A stretch of DNA of 64,000 nt from Oscillospiraceae bacterium (GCA_015064635.1 SVRV01000001.1:62001-126000), one strand, 5' to 3'; positions 19,271-29,011 are shown, counted from the stretch's first letter. Numbers and translations are program-made. The notes: generated by a model not told the origin, from the letters alone.

Positions 19271-20187
19271 TGATTTTCTCCTTTGAAAAACTTAATCGGC
19301 TTGATTGCAATTCCAAGCGTATAACTTCTGACCTCGCCGAGAGCAAAAAAAGCTCCCGAATCGTCAGTTATGCGAACACGGTCTCCTTCCGTCAAAGGCT
19401 CCTTTATTCCCGCACGTGACAAATATATTTCTGCTCCGTTTTGCGCAAGTCTTGTATAAAATGGCGCAAGAGCTATGCGTGGGCAATCAGAAAAAAGCTC
19501 TTCTGTGGGAATAAGAATCTTTCCAAGCTCATCCTCACTCATTTTCTCAAGCTCATCAACGGTGTGTGACATCTCAAGAGAAAAGCTCCCTGCATGACGT
19601 CTTTCAAGAGCACTCATCGCCGCACCGCAGCCCAGCTTTTTTCCAATGTCCGCAATAAGAGTACGTATGTATGTGCCCTTTGAAACGCAGGTATCTATTT
19701 CCCATTCGCAATCACCTATTTTTTTAGACGAAATGGAAAAAACCTTTACCCGTCTCGCTTCTCGCTCAACGGTAATACCCCTCCTTGCAAGGTCGCAAAG
19801 CTTTTCACCGCCGACCTTAAGAGCCGAGTACATAGGGGGGATCTGATCATAGTCACCAAGGAAGGAGCCTATCACCGAGATCACCTCTTCATCGCAGGGA
19901 ATACTGTCACTTGTTGCAAGCACATTTCCCGACGTGTCCTCTGTATCAGTTTCGATTCCGAGCCTCATCACGGCACAGTAATTCTTTTCGTCAGAAACAA
20001 GGAATTCGCTTGCCTTTACCGCTCCACCTACCAAAACGGGCAATACTCCCGTCGCCATAGGGTCAAGCGTTCCTGTATGTCCCACTTTTTTTGTATGGTA
20101 TATCCGCCTTATTTTATTTACAACATCGTGCGAAGTTACGCCGTAAGGTTTATTTACAATAAGTACTCCGCTGTTTGTTTCGCTCAT
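19267..20187 (-). CDS. truB: tRNA pseudouridine(55) synthase TruB
   Basis: GVLIVNKPYGVTSHDVVNKIRR..KKVGHTGTLDPMATGVLPV. Confidence 0.95.
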   Translation of the reverse strand: MSETNSGVLIVNKPYGVTSHDVVNKIRRIYHTKKVGHTGTLDPMATGVLPVLVGGAVKASEFLVSDEKNYCAVMRLGIETDTEDTSGNVLATSDSIPCDEEVISVIGSFLGDYDQIPPMYSALKVGGEKLCDLARRGITVEREARRVKVFSISSKKIGDCEWEIDTCVSKGTYIRTLIADIGKKLGCGAAMSALERRHAGSFSLEMSHTVDELEKMSEDELGKILIPTEELFSDCPRIALAPFYTRLAQNGAEIYLSRAGIKEPLTEGDRVRITDDSGAFFALGEVRSYTLGIAIKPIKFFKGENQ

Positions 20188-21146
20188 AATATTCCTTTTT
20201 CTTTGATGTACGCTGTTAGCGTATTAATTATGTTTTCGGGGGTGTCCTCAAAAAAGCATCCTGCCGCAGAATGATGACCGCCGCCTCCGAAGGCTGCACA
20301 AATCACCGAACAGTCAAGGTTGTCGGATGAACGCATCGAAACCTTGATTCCGTCATCCCTCTCCTTGAGAGTAATGGCAAGCTCAACGCCCTCGGGTGAT
20401 TTGCCAATCTGCTCAACGCCGCCGGTATCTGAATCGGTAAGACCGTGACGTGCAATTATCTCCTTGCTGACAACCGAAAAAGAAACCTTTCCACCGAAAG
20501 CAAATTTGAGATTTGCTACAATATCGCTTTCAAACTGCATCTTGTTGATAGGCTTTGCTATAAACAAAGGCAGGTTAAGATATCCGAAATTCCCACCGGG
20601 CACGTAACGTGTCAGCTGTGCCACAGATGAGAAGGTATGCTCGGTTGTGTTGGAAAATTTGAAGCAACCGGTATCGGTAGCAATTGCAGTGTAAAGACAC
20701 TCGGCAATGTATCTGTCAAAAGGAACATCCATCTCCTTTGCTAATTCAAATACAATTTCTCCGGTTGCCGCCATATGATTCATACAAAGCAGATTCTCGC
20801 ATTCAACCTTGTTCTGGTTGTGATGGTCTATGGCAAGTATAATCTTTTTTGTTCTGTCAAAATCCCCAAGCAATGACATATCAGCCACGTCAACAGTAAT
20901 AATGTTGTCACACTTAATATCAGCATTATCGGTATTCCAAATATAGCTCAAATATCTGGGGAGGGTGTCAAGGCATAAAACCTTGACACGCTTTCCCGTT
21001 TTCTTGAGTATCGCCGCAAGTCCGAAAGCCGACCCCATAGCATCCCCGTCGGGGTGAATATGAGTGTAAATGTGAACATTATCAAGAGACGAAAGCAGCT
21101 CTGCCGTCTGCTTTATGTCAATTGTCTTGCTCATTTTCCTCTTCAT
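20184..21146 (-). CDS. nrnA: DHH-family bifunctional oligoribonuclease/PAP phosphatase NrnA
   Basis: HIHPDGDAMGSAFGLA, ILAIDHHNQN, GGGGHHSAAGC motifs. Confidence 0.92.
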   Translation of the reverse strand: MKRKMSKTIDIKQTAELLSSLDNVHIYTHIHPDGDAMGSAFGLAAILKKTGKRVKVLCLDTLPRYLSYIWNTDNADIKCDNIITVDVADMSLLGDFDRTKKIILAIDHHNQNKVECENLLCMNHMAATGEIVFELAKEMDVPFDRYIAECLYTAIATDTGCFKFSNTTEHTFSSVAQLTRYVPGGNFGYLNLPLFIAKPINKMQFESDIVANLKFAFGGKVSFSVVSKEIIARHGLTDSDTGGVEQIGKSPEGVELAITLKERDDGIKVSMRSSDNLDCSVICAAFGGGGHHSAAGCFFEDTPENIINTLTAYIKEKGIL

Positions 21147-21489
21147 CTCCGTTCATGCCAAGACTCTTGAGAACACTTTCAATACGTGCTCCCTTCTCAG
21201 CCGAATCATCATATTCAAAGGTAAGCTCGGGAGTGATTCTCAGATTCAGCTTTTCGGCAAGGGAGCTCCTGATATATCCCTGTGCACTGTAAAGCCCTGT
21301 TTTCACTTCCTTTGGTGCTCCGCCGATACAGCTGAAATACACCTTTGCAAACTTCATGTCACGGCTGACATTAACCGCTGTAATTGTAACAAACGATGAC
21401 GAAACCCTGGGGTCCTTGACTGTTCTGAGAATGTCCGAAAGCGTCTCACGAGCCGCCTCATTTACTCTCATCTGTCTGAATTTGTTCAT
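21118..21489 (-). CDS. rbfA: 30S ribosome-binding factor RbfA
   Basis: [21 protein letters not shown]...[21 protein letters not shown]; between infB and nrnA. Confidence 0.93.
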   Translation of the reverse strand: MNKFRQMRVNEAARETLSDILRTVKDPRVSSSFVTITAVNVSRDMKFAKVYFSCIGGAPKEVKTGLYSAQGYIRSSLAEKLNLRITPELTFEYDDSAEKGARIESVLKSLGMNGDEEENEQDN

Positions 21490-24083
21490 GCTTCAACCTC
21501 TTCCATTATGAAGGCTTCAAGAATGTCAAGCTCCTTGATATCGTTGAATTTTTCAAGTCCTATACCGCACTCAAATCCCTGAGCAACCTCACGGGCATCA
21601 TCCTTGAAACGCTTAAGTGAACTGATCTTATCCTCAAAGATAACGATACCGTCACGCACTACTCTTATCTGTGATGCTCTGGTAACCTTACCGTCAAGCA
21701 CGTATGAACCTGCAATAACACCAACACCGGGAACCTTGATGGTCTGACGAACCTCTGCACGTCCAAGAACGTTTTCACGGTACTTGGGAGCAAGCATTCC
21801 CTTCATAGCTGTTTCTACTTCTTCTATGCATTCGTAAATAATTCTGTAAGTTCTGATGTCTACCTTAGCCTCAGCCGCAGCGTCCATAGCTCTCTTATCG
21901 GGACGAACGTTAAATCCTACGATAATAGCGTTGGATGCCGATGCAAGCATAACGTCGTTTTCATTAACGCCGCCTACCGCACTGTGGATAACACGTACAC
22001 GAACTTCTTCGTTGGATATCTTTTCAAGTGATGCCTTAACCGCTTCGGCTGAACCTTGAACGTCTGCCTTTACTACGATATTAAGCTCCTTGATACCCTC
22101 CTTAACCTGATTGAAGAGGTCATCAAGAGACATCTTTGAGTTTGCCTTGAATGCCTTTTCCTTCTCCTCGGCACGTCTCTGTTCGGCAAGATCTCTTGCC
22201 ATTCTCTCGTCCTTAACCGCATTGAATATATCACCTGCGGTAGGTACTTCGGAAAGACCGAGAATCTCTACGGGAACAGAAGGTCCTGCCTCGGAAATGT
22301 TCTGTCCCTTATCGTTTATCATTGCACGGATACGTCCAACTGTTGTGCCTGCGATTATATAGTCACCTGTGTGGAGAGTACCGTTCTGAACAAGCACTGT
22401 TGCAACAGCACCTCTGCCCTTATCAAGCTTCGCTTCGATTACTATACCCTTTGCCTCACGGTTGGGATTAGCCTTGAGCTCGGCAACCTCTGCTACAAGA
22501 AGAACAGATTCAAGAAGCGTATCTATACCCATCTTTGTATGTGCAGATACGGGTACGCAAATAACATCTCCGCCCCATTCCTCGGGTACAAGGTCATACT
22601 TGGTAAGCTCCTGCATTATATTATCGGGATTTGCTCCCATTTTATCCATCTTATTTATGGCAACGATTATTTCAACGCCCGCCGCCTTTGCGTGGTTTAT
22701 AGCCTCAACTGTCTGGGGCATGATACCGTCATCTGCCGCAACAACAAGAATCGCAATATCTGTCGCCTGAGCACCTCTTGCACGCATTGCGGTAAACGCT
22801 TCGTGACCGGGGGTGTCAAGGAAGGTGATGTCATGACCGTCAACATTAACTCTATAAGCACCGATATGCTGTGTGATACCGCCGGCTTCTCCCGAGGTAA
22901 CGTTTGCGTGACGGATCGCGTCAAGAAGTGATGTCTTACCGTGGTCAACGTGTCCCATTACACAGACAACAGGTGCACGCTCTACAAGGTCTTCCTTGGT
23001 GTCTTCGCTGTCATCGATAAGCTTTTCTTCAATGGTAACAACAACGATATGCTCTGCCTTTGAGCCGAATTCGTCGGCAACGATAGCGGCTGTATCAAAG
23101 TCGATTGTCTGGTTGAGAGTAACAAGCATACCAAGTCCCATAAGCTTCTTCACTACCTCTGCGGTTGTTACGTGAAGTTCCTTTGCAAGCTCGGAAACTA
23201 TCATCTCTTCGGGAAGCTTTATAACTGCGGGAATCTTGGGCTTTTCGGGTGCCTTCTTCTTGGCATCCGCCTTTGCCTTGTCTGCCTTTCTCTTGTCGAA
23301 GGGACGGCCTCCGCCCTTCTTGTTGAACTTCTGCTTGCCCCAATCGTTTCCTGACTCGGGAACGTAATCAAGAAGCTTTTCGTCATACTTTGAAAGGTCT
23401 ACCGCCGAGTCAATACCTCTTGTATCAACTACACGTACTTCCTTCTTTGTATTCATCTTTGCTTCGCCGGGGTTGTGCTTAACATTCATTTCAAGCTTCA
23501 CACCGCCCTGCTTCTGGGCAGGCTGATTCTTCTTTTCATTTTTCTTGAACTCGGGCTTCTTTTCGGTCTGCTTAACTTCAGGCTTGGGTTCAGGCTTCTT
23601 GAACTCGGGCTTCTTTTCGGGTTGCTTGAACTCAGGCTTAGGCTCGTGTTTTCTTTCAGGCTTCTTTTCTTCAACCTTGGGTTCAGGCTTCTTGGTCTCA
23701 GGCTTCTTTTCCTCTGCCTTGGTTTCAGGCTTCTTGAACTCGGGCTTCTTTTCCTCTGCCTTAGGTTCAGGCTTCTTGAGCTCGGGCTTCTTTTCTTCTG
23801 CCTTAACCTCAATCTTTGGCTCTTCAGCCTTAACGGGAGTCTCGGCCTTTCCTCTTTCAAAGCCTGCAACAATGACTTCTCCGTTTATATAGCTGTCAAT
23901 ATTTTCTATTTCGCACTTGCCCGCAAGTGAATTGATGACAAAGTCCACCTCGTCATCGCTGAGTGTCGCCGGTGCAGGCTTAACATCAGCCTTTCCGGGA
24001 ATTATAGCAAGTATGTCACGGTTTTTGAGGGCAAAATCCTTTGCCAATGCCGCAACTTTATTTTTATTTGATACTGCTGACAT
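21486..24083 (-). CDS. infB: Translation initiation factor IF-2
   Basis: [23 protein letters not shown]...[33 protein letters not shown]. Confidence 0.97.
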   Translation of the reverse strand: MSAVSNKNKVAALAKDFALKNRDILAIIPGKADVKPAPATLSDDEVDFVINSLAGKCEIENIDSYINGEVIVAGFERGKAETPVKAEEPKIEVKAEEKKPELKKPEPKAEEKKPEFKKPETKAEEKKPETKKPEPKVEEKKPERKHEPKPEFKQPEKKPEFKKPEPKPEVKQTEKKPEFKKNEKKNQPAQKQGGVKLEMNVKHNPGEAKMNTKKEVRVVDTRGIDSAVDLSKYDEKLLDYVPESGNDWGKQKFNKKGGGRPFDKRKADKAKADAKKKAPEKPKIPAVIKLPEEMIVSELAKELHVTTAEVVKKLMGLGMLVTLNQTIDFDTAAIVADEFGSKAEHIVVVTIEEKLIDDSEDTKEDLVERAPVVCVMGHVDHGKTSLLDAIRHANVTSGEAGGITQHIGAYRVNVDGHDITFLDTPGHEAFTAMRARGAQATDIAILVVAADDGIMPQTVEAINHAKAAGVEIIVAINKMDKMGANPDNIMQELTKYDLVPEEWGGDVICVPVSAHTKMGIDTLLESVLLVAEVAELKANPNREAKGIVIEAKLDKGRGAVATVLVQNGTLHTGDYIIAGTTVGRIRAMINDKGQNISEAGPSVPVEILGLSEVPTAGDIFNAVKDERMARDLAEQRRAEEKEKAFKANSKMSLDDLFNQVKEGIKELNIVVKADVQGSAEAVKASLEKISNEEVRVRVIHSAVGGVNENDVMLASASNAIIVGFNVRPDKRAMDAAAEAKVDIRTYRIIYECIEEVETAMKGMLAPKYRENVLGRAEVRQTIKVPGVGVIAGSYVLDGKVTRASQIRVVRDGIVIFEDKISSLKRFKDDAREVAQGFECGIGLEKFNDIKELDILEAFIMEEVEA
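23530..23835 (-). repeat. Degenerate in-frame repeats coding the EEKKPE(x)KKPEPK low-complexity region of IF-2
   Basis: Repeated ggcttcttttc(ctc/ttc)tgccttggttcaggcttcttgaactcgggcttctt units. Confidence 0.8.
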
Positions 24084-24102
24084 AATATTCCTCCAATCGT
24101 TT

Positions 24103-24423
24103 TCACATCTTGGTGTTAATGCTGTTCTTTACAAGAACTGTCATATTACCGTCGGTAACCGAAACGGACGAAACGCTTCTTAAAACGCCCACTGCTACCG
24201 AAAGCTGTGCCATAGTATAGCACGGTGTGATATATTCCGTTTTATAAAAAATTGCTGTGTCGATAATTTCTTTTTTTGTATTTTCCGACACATCGCTTGC
24301 AATGATAATCAGTTTTGCCTTTCCGCATTTTGCACTGTCACGCACCTGCTCTGTACCAAGTGCCACATGACCTGCACGTTTTGCAAGACCGAGAGCCATA
24401 AGGAATTTATCCTGCATATTCAT
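24103..24423 (-). CDS. L7Ae-family ribosomal protein (YlxQ-like)
   Basis: [41 protein letters not shown]; position between ylxR and infB. Confidence 0.88.
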   Translation of the reverse strand: MNMQDKFLMALGLAKRAGHVALGTEQVRDSAKCGKAKLIIIASDVSENTKKEIIDTAIFYKTEYITPCYTMAQLSVAVGVLRSVSSVSVTDGNMTVLVKNSINTKM

Positions 24424-24683
24424 GCCTCCTCAAGCTCACGTCTTATCCCCTCGAATATCTCCTCGGGAATCTCACACTCAAAGGTACGTTCAAAACGCTT
24501 TGCCTTTACAGCTTTTTTCAAACACTCGGCACTTTTGCATATGTATGCACCGCGTCCCGATTTCTTTCCTGTAAGGTCCAACGATATTTCACCCTCGGGT
24601 GAGCGTACAACTCTGACAAGATTGCTCTTTGGAAAGGACTCCATACATCCGAGACACTTTCTCTCGGGAATTTTCTTTACCAT
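24420..24683 (-). CDS. ylxR: YlxR-family protein (RnpM)
   Basis: KIPERKCLGCMESFPKSNLVRVVRSPEGEISLDLTGKKSGRGAYIC. Confidence 0.92.
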   Translation of the reverse strand: MVKKIPERKCLGCMESFPKSNLVRVVRSPEGEISLDLTGKKSGRGAYICKSAECLKKAVKAKRFERTFECEIPEEIFEGIRRELEEA

Positions 24684-24701
24684 AACTATCCGTCCTTATT
24701 A

Positions 24702-25751
24702 TCAAAATTGTGCCTTGATGTCTATCTTGTAGCCTGTAAGCTTCGCCGCAAGACGTGCATTCTGACCTCTGTTACCGATTGCAAGGGAGAGCTGATCCTG
24801 AGGAACAATAACGGAGCAACCCTTTTCAAGCTTGCCTTCCTCTGTTACGCCTGTGGAAAGTGTTACGTCCACAACGCTTGCGGGAGAAAGAGCCGCCTTT
24901 ACAAATTCTTCAACATTTTCGCTGTACTCGATAATATCTATCTTTTCACCTGCTATTTCATTGGTGATATTTGTCTTTCTCATACCCTTAACACCGATAC
25001 ATGAACCGATGGGGTCAACGTCCTTATTTCTTGAATAAACAGATATCTTTGTTCTTGAGCCTGCCTCACGTGCGATGGAGTGGATAATAACCGTTCCGTC
25101 CTGAATTTCAGGAACCTCAAGCTCAAAGAGTCTCTTAACAAGTCCGGGATGCTTTCTGGAAAGTACGATTACAGGCTCCTTTGTGTCTGTCTTGATATCA
25201 ACCACATAAACCTTGATGTACTGACCCGAGCGAAGTATTTCGCCGGGGATCTGCTCTGCCTTGAAAAGTGTTGCCTGCTGCTTGCCAAGCTCAAGGATTG
25301 CATTGCCTGTGTTCTTGTCAATAAGTACGATTCTTGCAGAAACGATGTCGTTCTTCTTTTCCTCGTACTCGTCAACAAGCATCTGTCTTTCAGCCTCACG
25401 GATACCCTGGATAATAACCATTTTAGCCGCCTGAGCCGAAATTCTGTTGAATTCCTTGGTCTTAACTTCCTTTTCGTATACGTCGCCGAGCTTGAGACGC
25501 TTGTTTATCTCCTTGGCCTCGGCAACAGTGAGCTCTGCATCGGGATTTGTTACTTCTTCAACAACTGCAAACTGCTCAAAAACTCTTACTGTTTTCTTTT
25601 CAAAGTCAATTGCTACTCTTACGTTGCTCTGACCGTTATTCTCTTTTTTAAATGCAGTTTGAAGTGCCGCCTCTATCTTCTCGAGAAGATAGGTTTTGGA
25701 TATGCCCTCTTTTTCAAGAGCGTCAAGTGCTTCAAAAAATTCCTTGTTCAT
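24702..25751 (-). CDS. nusA: Transcription termination/antitermination protein NusA
   Basis: NKEFFEALDALEKEGISKTYLLEKIEAALQTAFKK...DPIGSCIGVKGMR...LAIGNRGQNARLAAKLTGYKIDI. Confidence 0.96.
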   Translation of the reverse strand: MNKEFFEALDALEKEGISKTYLLEKIEAALQTAFKKENNGQSNVRVAIDFEKKTVRVFEQFAVVEEVTNPDAELTVAEAKEINKRLKLGDVYEKEVKTKEFNRISAQAAKMVIIQGIREAERQMLVDEYEEKKNDIVSARIVLIDKNTGNAILELGKQQATLFKAEQIPGEILRSGQYIKVYVVDIKTDTKEPVIVLSRKHPGLVKRLFELEVPEIQDGTVIIHSIAREAGSRTKISVYSRNKDVDPIGSCIGVKGMRKTNITNEIAGEKIDIIEYSENVEEFVKAALSPASVVDVTLSTGVTEEGKLEKGCSVIVPQDQLSLAIGNRGQNARLAAKLTGYKIDIKAQF

Positions 25752-25784
25752 TGCCTTTCTTTCCGCCTTTCAGCGTTTTCCTTT

Positions 25785-26288
25785 CTATTTATCTTTTTTA
25801 AATATTTCTGCGTAATCTACGATGTTCTTAATTGATGCAACCTTGCTTTTTTCCACAGTCACGTCATTTCCGTTAAAGGTAAATACAATTCCCTCATCCG
25901 AGTAATCCTTTAACGTACCCTCAAAAGCCTTTGGAAGCAACTCCATGGGAGCAAACATCGAAACCGAAACCTCGCACCCCTTGTATTTTTCAAAATGCTC
26001 GGGTCGCTTCAACTCCCTTTCAAGTCCTGCCGAGGAAACCTCAAGACAGTAGCTGTCGGGAATGGGGTCCTCCTCATCAAGTATGGGGTTCACCGCATCG
26101 GTTACCGCCACACAGTCATCAAGTGTCAGTTCAACACCCTCCTTGTCAATGGTGAGAATGAGGTTGTAATCACTGCCCTCTTTCTTGTACTCCACATCCC
26201 AAAGAATGTAGCCGAGCCCCTCAACTGTGGGACGAAGCAGAATATCCGCCTTTTCGGCAATATTCTTACCCTTTTGCTCTTTTGCCAA
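25785..26288 (-). CDS. rimP: Ribosome maturation factor RimP (TTG start at 26288 preferred over the track start 26315)
   Basis: LRPTVEGLGYILWDVEYKKEGSDYNLILTIDKEG...DCVAVTDAVNPILDEEDPIPDSYCLEVSSAGLERELK; AAGGAAG RBS precedes TTG 26288. Confidence 0.9.
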   Translation of the reverse strand: MAKEQKGKNIAEKADILLRPTVEGLGYILWDVEYKKEGSDYNLILTIDKEGVELTLDDCVAVTDAVNPILDEEDPIPDSYCLEVSSAGLERELKRPEHFEKYKGCEVSVSMFAPMELLPKAFEGTLKDYSDEGIVFTFNGNDVTVEKSKVASIKNIVDYAEIFKKDK

Positions 26289-26313
26289 TAAAATCACTTC
26301 CTTTGCAAAAATC

Positions 26314-26338
26314 AAAGAGAGTGGCGACCACTCTCTTT
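26314..26338 (-). promoter_or_regulatory. Leader hairpin 5' of rimP-nusA operon
   Basis: AAAGAGAGTGG-TCG-CCACTCTCTTT (11 bp, 3-nt loop) followed by GATTTTTGC on the minus strand. Confidence 0.5.
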
Positions 26339-26432
26339 CATCATAGTTTATTTAATTACAGTTGGATTATACCATATAATATGTAAAAAGTCAATACTTT
26401 TTCGCTTTTTTTAAAAATATCCCCTTTTAATC

Positions 26433-26461
26433 TTGACATTTTCCCCAAAATAATATACAAT
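26433..26461 (+). promoter_or_regulatory. SigA-type promoter for tRNA-Pro
   Basis: TTGACA-N17-TACAAT, 18 nt upstream of the tRNA. Confidence 0.75.
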
Positions 26462-26479
26462 ACTAAAGCACGAATAAAA

Positions 26480-26555
26480 CGGGGTGTGGCGCAGTTGGTA
26501 GCGCGCGACGTTTGGGACGTCGATGCCGCAGGTTCGAATCCTGTCACTCCGACCA
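26480..26555 (+). tRNA. tRNA-Pro (anticodon TGG), CCA encoded
   Basis: Acceptor cggggtg/cactccg, anticodon arm cgacg-tttggga-cgtcg, T loop ttcgaatc, discriminator A + CCA. Confidence 0.95.
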
Positions 26556-26600
26556 CGAAAAAACACTCTTTTGTCTAGTAGACAAAAGAGTGTTTTTTCG
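26556..26600 (+). terminator. tRNA-Pro terminator, 21-bp palindrome
   Basis: cgaaaaaacactcttttgtct-agt-agacaaaagagtgttttttcg immediately after CCA. Confidence 0.85.
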
Positions 26601-27192
26601 AACTAAGTGTGCCTTGCGGCACGATAAGTACACCTTCGGTGTGTGAAGCAATGCTTCGCATCGTGAAGTGCCTGCGGGCGTGGGTGGCACACTTAACTTC
26701 ACATTGTGCAAAGCACAATACTTCACAGCGGCGTTGCCGCTGCTTCACTTGGGCGAAACCCAAACTTCACTGAATGTTGCTTGTTGCAAGAGTGTTTTTT
26801 CGAACTAAGTGTGCCTTGCGGCACGATAAGTACACCTTCGGTGTGTGAAGCAATGCTTCGCGTCGTGAAGTGCCTGCGGGCGTGGGTGGCACACTTAACT
26901 TCACATTGTGCAAAGCACAATACTTCACTGCGGCGTTGCCGCTGCTTCACTTGGGCAAAGCCCAAACTTCACTGAATGTTGCTTGTTACAAGAGTGTTTT
27001 TTCGAACTAAGTGTGCCTTGCGGCACGATAAGTACACCTTCGGTGTGTGAAGCAATGCTTCGCATCGTGAAGTGCCTGCGGGCGTGGGTGGCACACTTAA
27101 CTTCACATTGTGCAAAGTACAATACTTCACAGCGGCGTTGCCGCTGCTTCACTTGGGCAAAGCCCAAACTTCACTGAATGTTGCTTGTTGCA
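26587..27192. repeat. Three tandem 202-bp repeats, each a series of short hairpins separated by (A/G)CTTCAC-like spacers
   Basis: agagtgttttttcgaactaag recurs at 26587, 26789, 26991 (period exactly 202); internal palindromes gtgccttgcggcac, acaccttcggtgt, gaagcaatgcttc, attgtgcaaagcacaat, agcggcgttgccgct, ttgggcaaagcccaa. Confidence 0.95.
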
Positions 27193-27209
27193 GATGTTTA
27201 TGATATAAT
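27181..27209 (+). promoter_or_regulatory. SigA-like promoter whose -35 lies in the last repeat unit
   Basis: TTGCTT-N17-TATAAT upstream of the 27233 gene. Confidence 0.55.
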
Positions 27210-27232
27210 ATGTTTGAATAGGAGGTATCACT

Positions 27233-27595
27233 ATGTCAGAAAGCAAATTGAGAACGCAATCAATGGATTTTGCAGTGTCCATTATTAACCTTGTCAAATA
27301 CCTGAAAGAAAAACGAGAATCCATTATTTCTAATCAAATCGGCAGAAGCGGCACATCTATCGGTGCAAATATCCGTGAAGCACAGTACGCTCACGGCAAG
27401 GCGGACTTTATCGCTAAATTGCAAATCGCCCTTAAAGAAGCCAATGAAACCGGGTATTGGTTAGAGCTACTGTTCAAAACAAATTACATATCCGAAGATG
27501 AATACAAATCCCTTGACTCCGCTTGTACAAGTATTCGTGTTATGCTTATCTCCTCTATCAACACCGCTAAGGAGAATAAAGATGTCAAAAGGTAA
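27233..27595 (+). CDS. Four-helix-bundle protein (23S rRNA IVS / S23-type family)
   Basis: FAVSIINLVKYLKEKRESIISNQIGRSGTSIGANIREAQYAHGKADFIAKLQIALKEANETGYWLELL; GGAGG RBS. Confidence 0.88.
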   Translation: MSESKLRTQSMDFAVSIINLVKYLKEKRESIISNQIGRSGTSIGANIREAQYAHGKADFIAKLQIALKEANETGYWLELLFKTNYISEDEYKSLDSACTSIRVMLISSINTAKENKDVKR

Positions 27596-27995
27596 AGTGT
27601 ATATTTCAAATTATCCTGACAATCCTCCGGAATGGTATTGGATTAGTGGTTTACATGACGCTTGTATTATAGGTACAGAATCATTTGAGTTTCCCTTCGA
27701 TTATAATAAATTTGTTGGCGAAAAGAATATATACAATCGAAACCTCATAACCTTGAGAATTAACGCAAATGGTGCGCTATATGACAATGAGGTGAAAGAG
27801 ATTCGTCTTTTCAATTATAGGATTCTGACCGAGGATATTTCTTTAGAAGGCAGAGATAAAGTTTGGTGGTTAGCAGACAGACTTGTTGATCACGGTAAAT
27901 ACTATACTTTAGAAATTGATTTACAAGATTTTGATGCTTATCCCGAGGAATTTACATTCAAAATAAAATTCGAACGAGCAGAAGTTGACAGATAA
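27582..27995 (+). CDS. Hypothetical protein, translationally coupled to upstream gene
   Basis: ATG at 27582 after AAGGAG; MSKGKVYISNYPDNPPEWYWISGLHDACIIG; track start at 27498 is probably too early. Confidence 0.65.
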   Translation: MSKGKVYISNYPDNPPEWYWISGLHDACIIGTESFEFPFDYNKFVGEKNIYNRNLITLRINANGALYDNEVKEIRLFNYRILTEDISLEGRDKVWWLADRLVDHGKYYTLEIDLQDFDAYPEEFTFKIKFERAEVDR

Positions 27996-28125
27996 TAGGT
28001 GTACTTTTGCTTTCTTTTACCTCGATTCTACTCCGTTTGCTTACTCTTTCGCAAAAGAAAGAGAAGGGCGAAGTCCTTCTTTTCCTTTTGTATTAAAGTT
28101 TGATAGGATTCGCGCCTCTTGAGGG

Positions 28126-28170
28126 ACAAAGCGTTAAGAAAAGTGTCCTGTGGACACTTTTTAGCTTTGT
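28126..28170. repeat. Nested hairpin in intergenic repeat-like DNA
   Basis: acaaagc..aaaagtgtcc-tgt-ggacactttt..gctttgt. Confidence 0.5.
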
Positions 28171-28191
28171 GTCCGAGAGCTATGCCCAAAG

Positions 28192-28220
28192 AAAAAAGAC
28201 CTCATTGAGGTCTTTTTTGC
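28192..28220. terminator. Intrinsic terminator
   Basis: aaaaaagacctcattgaggtcttttttgcg hairpin with T tract. Confidence 0.75.
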
Positions 28221-28222
28221 GT

Positions 28223-29011
28223 TTAAAGGGTATTGGTTTTCAAAATGTATTCCTTAGGGGAACATCCGAATTCTTTTTTGAAGCTTCGATAGAAGGCGGC
28301 ATTGGAGGAGAAGCCGCTTTCCATGATGCAATAGGTGATATTGTGTCCCTCATACATCATCATTATTGCCTGTCGCAATCTGGTAATGGTGATATATCTT
28401 CCGGGGGTAATGCCGCAGCAGGCTTTGAAATATCTTGATATATGGCTTTGTGTATAGCCGAAATGCTTTGCAATTTTGATGGGTGAAATATCGTTTTTAT
28501 AGTTTTCACCTATATAGAAGAGGATTTTTGTTATAAGCTCGGGGTCCTTTGGAAGAGTCGAGTCCTCCAGCACCGTATTTTCCAGAATAGTGCCGAGTAT
28601 AACATAGACGTAGCCTGCTTGCATTATGGAGTTGATATTTTCTTCCTGCAAAAGGGAAAAATATTTTTTGATGGTGTTATATGCCTTTTCGTTTGATATA
28701 TATGGCGAGGTGAGTCTTTTATTCTCTGTTGCCGCCATAAATTCCTCGCACATACGAGTGGGGATGAACAGATTTGAGGTGACCGAGTGCGAGGGTGTTT
28801 TATAGGCATGAGAGGAAAAGCTCAATATTACGGCTATGTCTCCCTTTTTCATAAGATTACGTTTGCCGTCGATGGTCATTTCAATCTCACCCTCGTCCAC
28901 CATACAAAGCTCAATGCTTGAATGAAATTGCAAAAAGCAATAATCATCCTTCCAATTAAAGCAGGACAGACAGTCCTTTTTGTCTCTTGACAGATTAAAT
29001 TTCGGATACAT
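28223..29011 (-). CDS. AraC-family transcriptional regulator
   Basis: C-terminal ISPIKIAKHFGYTQSHISRYFKACCGITPGRYITITRLRQA...GFSSNAAFYRSFKKEFGCSPKEY double HTH. Confidence 0.93.
   Translation of the reverse strand: MYPKFNLSRDKKDCLSCFNWKDDYCFLQFHSSIELCMVDEGEIEMTIDGKRNLMKKGDIAVILSFSSHAYKTPSHSVTSNLFIPTRMCEEFMAATENKRLTSPYISNEKAYNTIKKYFSLLQEENINSIMQAGYVYVILGTILENTVLEDSTLPKDPELITKILFYIGENYKNDISPIKIAKHFGYTQSHISRYFKACCGITPGRYITITRLRQAIMMMYEGHNITYCIMESGFSSNAAFYRSFKKEFGCSPKEYILKTNTL

Noticed and set aside
23475-23930. Plus-strand [24 protein letters not shown]... and 23545..23892
   Set aside because: Antisense of the repetitive Lys/Glu/Pro region of infB; leucine/glycine-rich low complexity explains the long open frame.
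26356-26556. Minus-strand ORF MVGVTGFEPAASTSQTSRATNCATPRF...
   Set aside because: This is antisense translation of the tRNA-Pro gene, a well-known annotation artefact.
26587-27192. Possible CRISPR array
   Set aside because: Units are 202 bp, directly abutting, with no variable spacers and no cas genes.
26544-27324. Multiple 60-89 aa ORFs on both strands (e.g. MQSTILHSGVAAASLG..., MGFAQVKQRQRR...)
   Set aside because: They are translations of the 202-bp tandem hairpin repeats, present in both strands, with no RBS or codon-usage support.
28100-28438. 112-aa plus ORF
   Set aside because: Overlaps intergenic hairpins, a terminator and the 3' part of the AraC gene antisense.
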